A stretch of DNA of 10,750 bases. It comes from Candidatus Methanophagales archaeon ANME-1-THS. GTDB lineage: Archaea; Halobacteriota; Syntropharchaeia; Alkanophagales; Methanospirareceae. Location of the stretch: contig RXIE01000132.1 in NCBI GenBank assembly GCA_004212135.1, positions 1-10,750 of the forward strand, written 5' to 3'. The notes beneath the pieces are model-generated. The model did not search any database. It saw nothing but the letters and a program-made list of their open reading frames with translations, and was not told the origin of the DNA. Shown piece after piece: positions 7,201 through 10,750 of the stretch (position 1 is the first letter of the stretch; each line of letters begins with the position of its first letter). The translations under genes were made by a program, and so were the position numbers.

Positions 7201-8522
7201 CTACGCAACTAAATGCAACGCATCAATACAGCTTTAATTGGACAGAATTAGCTCAAGGTGGAGCTGGCGTCGTCCTCAATAAAGATGAAGACGGTGATGG
7301 TACCTTTGAAGAAAATATTACGATTCAACCACCTATCGCAAATTTTACCTACCTACCAGAAAATCCCGTTGTTTCCCAAGCAATAACGTTTAATGCCTCA
7401 AATTCAACCGACCAAGATGGATTTATCACAAATTACAATTGGAACTTCGGAGATGAAACAAACGCAACTGGAAAAATAACGACACATTCTTATCCTTCGG
7501 TTGGAAATTACACTGTAACATTGACAGTTAGAGATAATGATGGAGCAACGAAATCAACTTTTAAAGTTATAAAAGTCTCCGATGGAAAAGCACCACAAAC
7601 CATGATTGAAACAGGCCCAGCAGGAACAATTAACTATAACGATGTTACATTTACCTGGAGTGGCTCAGATGATGTTACACCCGCTGCTCAATTAGCGTAT
7701 TCGTGTATGCTTGATGGTTACGAAACTGCTTGGTCAGCTTGGACATCCAACACAAGCAAGTCTTACTCCAATTTACCAAACGGAGCATATACATTCAAAG
7801 TGAAAGCAAAAGATCAAGCAGGCAATGAAGGAACACCAGCATCGAGATCATTCACAGTTTCAGTAACTGTAGAAACTGGTAGATTAGGCGGAGGTGGTGG
7901 CGGTGAGGGAGGAGCAGCACTCTTGGTGCCCCCTAACGTCCCCATAGATCCAGCAACGGGTGCAGTACAATCAACCACAAGGTTAACTGCTGATGGAGCA
8001 ACATTGACCATTCCAGCAGGCACCATTGTAAAGGATGCAGAAGGTAAACCACTCTCGAGGATCACCTATGCTACAATAACCGCAGAGAGTATTGGTGCGA
8101 TCAGTGCTTACGATTACGGTCCGAGTGGGGCAACATTTTCGCCGTCACTTGATCTTGTGATTGCGTACGACTTGGCAGCTATACCTCAAGGATTCAGTGA
8201 ATCAGATCTTGTAATCAGGATGTGGGATGGTTCCGCATGGATTGACTTTGATACGACTATAGATACCGTAACGCATACGGCAACTGCAAAGGTGTCGCAC
8301 TTCACGTTATTCGCACTGTTCGCTATACCAAGAGCACCGACGCCATTGCCTATGCCAATGGCTACACCAACAGTAACGCCCACAGTTACACCAACGCTAA
8401 CGCCAACACCACCAGTATTCAAATTGCCAGCAATGAGCATAGTCGTAGTCGTAATAATAGCACTGGTCGTAGTCGCGTTGATCATAGCAGGCGCTTACAG
8501 GATGCTGGGAAGAAGAACGTAG
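4245..8522 (+). CDS. Large secreted PKD-domain protein with C-terminal membrane anchor
   Basis: This 1425-residue protein is probably displayed on the cell surface. GTG at 4245 is the only usable start because an in-frame TGA lies at 4236. Residues 1-26 form a signal peptide likely cleaved after TNA. Order: fibronectin-III-like domain (about 38-132); three PKD domains (136-229, 232-322, 326-416); a carboxypeptidase-regulatory-like beta domain (421-502); a beta domain with WCPSEGC (508-600); a mostly helical part of unknown fold (about 645-905); a beta domain starting SPVELQVYD (910-1027); a fourth PKD (1030-1112); an Ig-like domain (1116-1208); a Gly linker; a ZU5-like domain (1228-1358); a Thr/Pro stalk (1365-1390); and a membrane helix (1398-1417) followed by RMLGRRT. 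DxNxDGxxD-type calcium motifs occur at 174-182 and 364-372, and DEDGDG at 1014-1019. No catalytic motif is seen, so adhesion or envelope structure is the likely role. The C-terminus lacks a PGF motif. Confidence 0.85.
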   Translation: MKVWVLIVVLVVFGAVFWGLIDATNAQRPPPPTPNSPGTTSPPGEVIDTLTPTFRWTSVSEADYYGLYISKYPYGSANLVFESDKHYGPLYGSSFTLPSGYLQNGVKYRWDMNSYNSVGGWGSVSSDLYIQVVLNQPPTCFLSANPKSGSAPLTVTFSMSASDPDGWISAWVLDVNGDGNADYSGTGNPPTTKQHTYTTQSSGSGYSVVLMVSDNDGTTAFDTETVVVGSPNQPPTCSLSANPKSGKAPLTVTFSMSANDLDGSIESWVLRPGDGSPDYLGSGSPPPTLQHIYQTSKSYTPILMVSDDDDAIASDTETVTVNPPNQLPTCSLSANPKSGSAPLTVTFSMSASDPDGWISAWVLDVNGDGNADYSGTGNPPATQQHTYQNAGSYTPILAVSDNDSAVTFDTETITVNPPDQDITLTLYVHYGRETGPLLSGVRVTGNDAGGTSFDKTTGAGGYVTITGVPGLWHFKIEKTGYKPVEWDQSITMTCERDAFFLEKLGPVLTSPLEITPDKETHFVGDTLSAEFTIKNEKAVPITLDVLTVGGRLNGWCPSEGCPDFSFYSLTLQPDVPYHYTGTLTVTQPGYYLFFVAYYIENPTPDEKVLLDKNNWNTCIGLEAGLTDQDRAKSIIVLEEEIVPTEVTELRDKINRQLHRQSYYIPYLPDPNSFTNAVASLWASFTDWISGTDLIEQYDEFYYAGLDYNCLRTTALVNARNSLDKGDIANAKKYLEDSYTYDRLSSMSFAGAADVYIGNLEAGMILAEGIKDGCQASVKFGLSVVNPEAAKAADYVYNGVDFAVECVLLGEEQATKNLIVQTAVSALFNEIKIKELGGRTLSDYSKNKIGKVTFPMLQDTFKNNEEVQYALSKIIKEAGVTIEEAEIDILVSSILEELGTSVNLEESQEKSPVELQVYDSTKNFTGIYNGKVEHGLPQSMYCNGKVTIFFPAGTNRYVLRGTDSGLYEFFVVSIDNGKEIDFSILSSTQLNATHQYSFNWTELAQGGAGVVLNKDEDGDGTFEENITIQPPIANFTYLPENPVVSQAITFNASNSTDQDGFITNYNWNFGDETNATGKITTHSYPSVGNYTVTLTVRDNDGATKSTFKVIKVSDGKAPQTMIETGPAGTINYNDVTFTWSGSDDVTPAAQLAYSCMLDGYETAWSAWTSNTSKSYSNLPNGAYTFKVKAKDQAGNEGTPASRSFTVSVTVETGRLGGGGGGEGGAALLVPPNVPIDPATGAVQSTTRLTADGATLTIPAGTIVKDAEGKPLSRITYATITAESIGAISAYDYGPSGATFSPSLDLVIAYDLAAIPQGFSESDLVIRMWDGSAWIDFDTTIDTVTHTATAKVSHFTLFALFAIPRAPTPLPMPMATPTVTPTVTPTLTPTPPVFKLPAMSIVVVVIIALVVVALIIAGAYRMLGRRT
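4668..4804 (+). repeat. PKD-unit DNA repeat, copy A (137 nt)
   Basis: This segment of the first PKD domain is identical at every base to 5238-5374 in the third PKD domain, an offset of 570 nt (190 codons). It encodes the segment from LSANPKSGSAP through DVNGDGNADYSG. Similarity continues at lower identity on both sides. The second PKD domain between them encodes a related protein sequence but differs at many bases. Confidence 0.9.
5238..5374 (+). repeat. PKD-unit DNA repeat, copy B (137 nt)
   Basis: This is the exact repeat of 4668-4804. Identity breaks at 5375, where C replaces the G at 4805, and at 5236-5237 upstream (CT against TC). Such perfect identity, including synonymous sites, implies recent duplication or gene conversion. 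Confidence 0.9.
8364..8411 (+). repeat. Thr/Pro tandem repeat (stalk)
   Basis: Imperfect 12-nt units encode TPTV, TPTV, TPTL and TPTP (residues 1374-1389) just before the membrane helix of the PKD protein. Thr/Pro-rich tracts of this kind are usually extended, often glycosylated spacers that hold the exposed domains away from the membrane. Confidence 0.7.
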
Positions 8523-8575
8523 CTATCACTCACTTCAATCGTCAAACCGAACTAAAAGGATTCTCTTATAACTTA

Positions 8576-9835
8576 TTATGGTGTCAGCTCTTGAAGCACT
8601 TCCTTCGCCCGATCAATTCTCACCTGCTTCTCCTTCACCAGTATCTCGGCAACCCTGTCGATCACTTCTCCCTGTGCACCTGCTGCGATTGCAACATTGC
8701 GTGCGTGCAGAGACATATGCCCTCGCTGAATGCCTTCCGTTGCTAATGCGCGCAAGGCTGCGAAGTTCTGCGCGAGCCCGACCGCAGCGATGATCTCTGC
8801 AAGCTCGTTTGCGGTCTTCACACCCAGTATCTTTACATTCACTTTTGCCGTTGGATGCGTGGTGGTTGCGCCACCCACAAGACCGAGTGCAAGTGGTAGT
8901 TCGATCCATCCCACCAGATCATGCTCCTCGTTCTTTTCCCAGTGTGTGAGGGGAAGGTACTGTCCCGTCATGCTTGCATACGCATGTGCACCAGCCTCAA
9001 CCGCTCTGAAATCGTTCCCGGTGGCGATGACGACCGCGTCTATTCCGTTCATTATCCCCTTGTTATGCGTGGCACATCGATACGGATCAGCTCGTGCAAA
9101 ATGGTATGCGCTTATAATCCCCTCAACCACCTCTTCGCCACCTATAACCTCCTTGCCAAAGACTGCGTGCGCAGATGCTAACCGATGCGTTGCAAGGTTA
9201 GAAATGATCCGTAGATTAATTTTGCCACCAGTGATCTGCGCAATAAGGGGCGCAACCGCTTCAGCCATCGTATTGACCGCGTTGGCGCCCATTGCATCCT
9301 TGACGTTAACCAGGAGATGGACGATCACCATTGGTCCAACGGCGGTATCAATGACCCGTACCTCGAGATCTTTCGCACCGCCGCCAAGCTTTACGAGCAC
9401 AGGATCTTTTTCGTTCGCCCTATCTAAGATGCGCTGCTTCTGTTCGAGAATAGCAAATTTTGCCGACGACGGATCGGGAACATTGGTTACCTGGATTTGG
9501 CCAATCATGATCGGTTCTGTGGAACGTGTCTGGAAGCCGCCCTTCGCCCGTGCCATCTTCGCGGCGTTGCTTGCCGCTGCGACCACCGAAGGCTCCTCGA
9601 TCGCCATGGGTATCAGGTAATCCTTGCCGTTGATCATGAAATTCACGGCAATGCCGAGCGGTAAGGGCATGGAGCCAACCACATTCTCTATCATTCTCTC
9701 GGCCAGTTCTCGCAAAGATCCGGTATTACCAAGTGCGGTTATCTCCTCTTCGGTTAACCCGGCAAAAGCCCGTATGATCTCCAACCTCTCCTTTGAGTTC
9801 AACTTATAAATTCCTGAGATTTGTGACGTTTTCAT
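8576..9835 (-). CDS. hmgA: Hydroxymethylglutaryl-CoA reductase, class II
   Basis: This enzyme reduces HMG-CoA to mevalonate with NAD(P)H, the committed step towards isoprenoid ether lipids. The 419 residues align by recollection with the class II enzyme of Pseudomonas mevalonii along their whole length. The catalytic residues are present: E81 in IEEPSVVAAAS, K259 in ATHNKGIMNGID, D275 in GNDFRAVEAGAHAYA and H373 in QRGHMSLHARN. DAMGANAVNTMAEAVAP (180-196) belongs to the cofactor-binding small domain, and MIENVVG (48-54) lies in the N-terminal part. There is no membrane anchor, unlike eukaryotic class I enzymes. Class II forms are mainly bacterial, but Archaeoglobus and some relatives use them, so this is a lineage marker or an old transfer. 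The gene converges on the PKD gene with a 53-nt gap. The start at 9835 fits a TATA-like element upstream and a short leader. Confidence 0.95.
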   Translation of the reverse strand: MKTSQISGIYKLNSKERLEIIRAFAGLTEEEITALGNTGSLRELAERMIENVVGSMPLPLGIAVNFMINGKDYLIPMAIEEPSVVAAASNAAKMARAKGGFQTRSTEPIMIGQIQVTNVPDPSSAKFAILEQKQRILDRANEKDPVLVKLGGGAKDLEVRVIDTAVGPMVIVHLLVNVKDAMGANAVNTMAEAVAPLIAQITGGKINLRIISNLATHRLASAHAVFGKEVIGGEEVVEGIISAYHFARADPYRCATHNKGIMNGIDAVVIATGNDFRAVEAGAHAYASMTGQYLPLTHWEKNEEHDLVGWIELPLALGLVGGATTTHPTAKVNVKILGVKTANELAEIIAAVGLAQNFAALRALATEGIQRGHMSLHARNVAIAAGAQGEVIDRVAEILVKEKQVRIDRAKEVLQELTP

Positions 9836-9870
9836 CTTTTATCTTCCAATAAAAAATTACTCCTCTTTGG

Positions 9871-9878
9871 TATTTAAA
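9871..9878 (-). promoter_or_regulatory. TATA-like element of the HMG-CoA reductase gene
   Basis: Read on the minus strand, TTTAAATA lies about 37 nt before the ATG at 9835, within an A/T-rich tract (TTTTTTAAATA). Transcription would begin near 9849 and leave a leader of about 14 nt containing GGAAG, a weak ribosome binding site. A better purine run, GAGGAG, lies further upstream and would fall at or before the start of transcription. Confidence 0.4.
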
Positions 9879-9944
9879 AAATAACCACGCCGGTGATCGG
9901 AGATCAGAATATACTTCGATATATGTTGGACGTTCTATTTTGAC

Positions 9945-9953
9945 TAGAAAAAC
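9945..9953 (-). terminator. Possible T-run terminator after the nitroreductase gene
   Basis: On the minus strand a TTTTT run appears about 9 nt after the TAG at 9963-9961. It could serve as an archaeal oligo-T terminator separating this gene from HMG-CoA reductase. There is no supporting stem. Confidence 0.25.
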
Positions 9954-9960
9954 ATGTTCG

Positions 9961-10569
9961 CTATATCAAAACGTCTTCTAATGGTCGCCTTGGTGTGTGC
10001 TCCCTCTCTGGTTCAGCGTATCCTAACCGGAACGTTTGCTGAGGGAACACATGCTCTTCAGGCGAGAGCTTCGCAACCTCAGCCTTCACTTCAGGAACCT
10101 CCAGGAGCTCCCTTAACTCTGCTTTTATTTCAGGGACCTGAAGTATTTGACTCATGGGATGTATAGCCATCTCCAGTCTGGTGGCGGTAAGGGCAATTCT
10201 CTCGAAGATTTGGCCAGCCATAACGTGGGATCTCCGGTCGTCAGCAGCCGAGGCTAAGGCAACTAATGCAGGGGCACTCAGGAGCATCTCAGAGTCTTTT
10301 TTCGTTTGCCCTTTGCTAATGTCGAGGTAAGTTACGGCCAATTGTCCCATCTTTGCCATCACCCATGAGGCACCAAAGGCGCCTTGACCAATCCAGAACC
10401 CCAGTTCTTTTGTATAGGCTCGATCGGTTAACTCAATGGCATCCGCACGAGTGATGAGCTCGTCAATTCGGCGTCTAAGTTCTTCTTCGGTAAAGAGGAT
10501 ATAAGGGCCCTCGTTAGTTGAGAATAACCAGAAGCCCTTCTCGTGAATGCAGGCATGTAACTGATTCAT
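9961..10569 (-). CDS. Acg-like nitroreductase family protein, N-terminally truncated (possible pseudogene)
   Basis: From the ATG at 10569 this frame gives 202 residues that match, by recollection, the C-terminal half of Acg-type FMN-dependent nitroreductase proteins. Recognisable features are AGQIFERIALTATRLEMA followed by HPMSQ, and the ending FRLGYAEPE then HTPRRPLEDVLI. These proteins are usually well over 300 residues, with an FMN-binding N-terminal half that is absent here. Upstream of the ATG the same frame continues for 30 sense codons with family-like sequence (DPELFEQIPKRYTNR), then meets TGA at 10662-10660 and TAA a few codons further up. No ATG, GTG or TTG occurs in that stretch. 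The gene therefore looks truncated or frameshifted and may be non-functional. The segment VPEIKAELRELL then VPEVKAEVAKLS (about residues 144-169) looks like a small internal duplication. The substrate cannot be inferred. Confidence 0.6.
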   Translation of the reverse strand: MNQLHACIHEKGFWLFSTNEGPYILFTEEELRRRIDELITRADAIELTDRAYTKELGFWIGQGAFGASWVMAKMGQLAVTYLDISKGQTKKDSEMLLSAPALVALASAADDRRSHVMAGQIFERIALTATRLEMAIHPMSQILQVPEIKAELRELLEVPEVKAEVAKLSPEEHVFPQQTFRLGYAEPEREHTPRRPLEDVLI

Positions 10570-10659
10570 CTCCGCCTTAGGTATCTTTCGTGTCTCGTAT
10601 ATGTGGCGGTTGGTATATCTTTTTGGTATCTGCTCAAAGAGTTCTGGGTCCCTAGTGTT
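10570..10659 (-). pseudogene. Upstream remnant of the nitroreductase frame
   Basis: Thirty sense codons are continuous with the nitroreductase frame before its first ATG, including LFEQIPKRYTNRHIYETRK, which resembles the start of the second half of Acg-family proteins (an arginine- and asparagine-containing RRHTNR-type motif). The stretch is closed by a TGA at 10660-10662. It would not be translated from the ATG at 10569, which points to decay, a frameshift, or a sequence error nearby. Confidence 0.5.
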
Positions 10660-10698
10660 TCAACAACTTAATTTTGGAACAATTTAAGAACTTCCGAA

Positions 10699-10719
10699 TA
10701 CCATGATATATTCATGGTA
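10699..10719. promoter_or_regulatory. Operator-like inverted repeat
   Basis: TACCATGA (10699-10706) and TCATGGTA (10712-10719) are perfect 8-bp arms around TATAT. The A/T core resembles a TATA box, and the symmetric arms resemble the site of a dimeric regulator. It sits upstream of the nitroreductase remnant and over the possible start of a plus-strand frame at 10714. Its function is inferred only. Confidence 0.35.
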
Positions 10720-10750
10720 GGTATAGAACTTGAGGAGAATGAGGAAAAGT
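10714..10750 (+). CDS. Possible start of a plus-strand gene (partial)
   Basis: ATG at 10714 opens a frame (MVGIELEENEEK) that runs off the window end. No ribosome binding site precedes it, and 12 codons are too few for a call. A GAGGAG run at 10732-10737 could instead serve a start beyond the window edge. Confidence 0.15.
   Translation, partial: MVGIELEENEEK

Noticed and set aside
8523..8575. A bidirectional terminator between the converging PKD and HMG-CoA reductase genes
   Set aside because: No stem and no T-run of five or more is visible on either strand in the 53-nt gap.
8730..9620. A 296-codon open frame on the plus strand, antisense to HMG-CoA reductase
   Set aside because: It has no recognisable motifs and is rich in Ala/Ser/Pro. 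The minus strand at the same place encodes a complete, motif-perfect enzyme, so this is a shadow of biased codon use.
10040..10140. Internal repeat in the nitroreductase (VPEIKAELRELL and VPEVKAEVAKLS) as a mobile repeat
   Set aside because: The DNA copies are short and only moderately alike. They form amphipathic helices that could be similar by constraint.
10660..10662. Readthrough (selenocysteine) at the TGA before the nitroreductase frame
   Set aside because: A second stop (TAA) lies a few codons further upstream and no family sequence is seen between them, so truncation or decay is simpler.

Overview
The window looks like euryarchaeal chromosome. The evidence is an archaeal-type threonine synthase with an N-terminal zinc ribbon, an HMG-CoA reductase (the committed enzyme of mevalonate and archaeal lipid synthesis), A/T-rich TATA-like elements about 25-45 nt upstream of several starts, a GGAGGTGA Shine-Dalgarno, and a very large PKD-domain surface protein with a C-terminal membrane anchor. 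The HMG-CoA reductase is class II, the form found in Archaeoglobus and some relatives. Together with the PKD surface protein this suggests an Archaeoglobus-like or ANME-1/Syntrophoarchaeia-like lineage, but that placement is inference from recollected families.

Layout from left to right. Positions 1-66 hold the last codons of an upstream gene. A HAD-family phosphatase (71-781), threonine synthase (best start 838, end 2121) and the bifunctional NAD(P)HX epimerase/dehydratase Nnr (2199-3941) follow on the plus strand. A 303-base A/T-rich intergenic region (3942-4244) carries possible promoters, a small stem-loop and a possible decayed minus-strand remnant. Then comes a 1425-residue secreted, membrane-anchored PKD protein (GTG start 4245, end 8522). 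Convergent to it on the minus strand are class II HMG-CoA reductase (9835-8576) and a 5'-truncated Acg-like nitroreductase (10569-9961). The right edge holds an 8-bp-arm inverted repeat and perhaps the first codons of a plus-strand gene.

The enzyme genes are housekeeping functions: threonine synthesis, repair of damaged NAD(P)H and isoprenoid synthesis. They do not form an evident single pathway, and thrC seems to have its own promoter.

The most unusual structure is in nnr. Two related GC-rich palindromic elements sit in frame inside the coding sequence, at 2442-2567 and 3432-3479. They are built from hairpins with 7-8 bp stems and 3-nt loops and are translated in the same frame (KPLQGLRG...APLF). 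The first copy holds a further 54-nt two-hairpin unit flanked by CGGGGT direct repeats. This resembles in concept the Rickettsia palindromic elements that insert into protein genes, but in an archaeal-looking genome. The second notable structure is the PKD gene. Its first and third PKD units share 137 identical bases while the second has diverged, and its central helical part is much more A/T-rich than its ends, so the gene looks mosaic.
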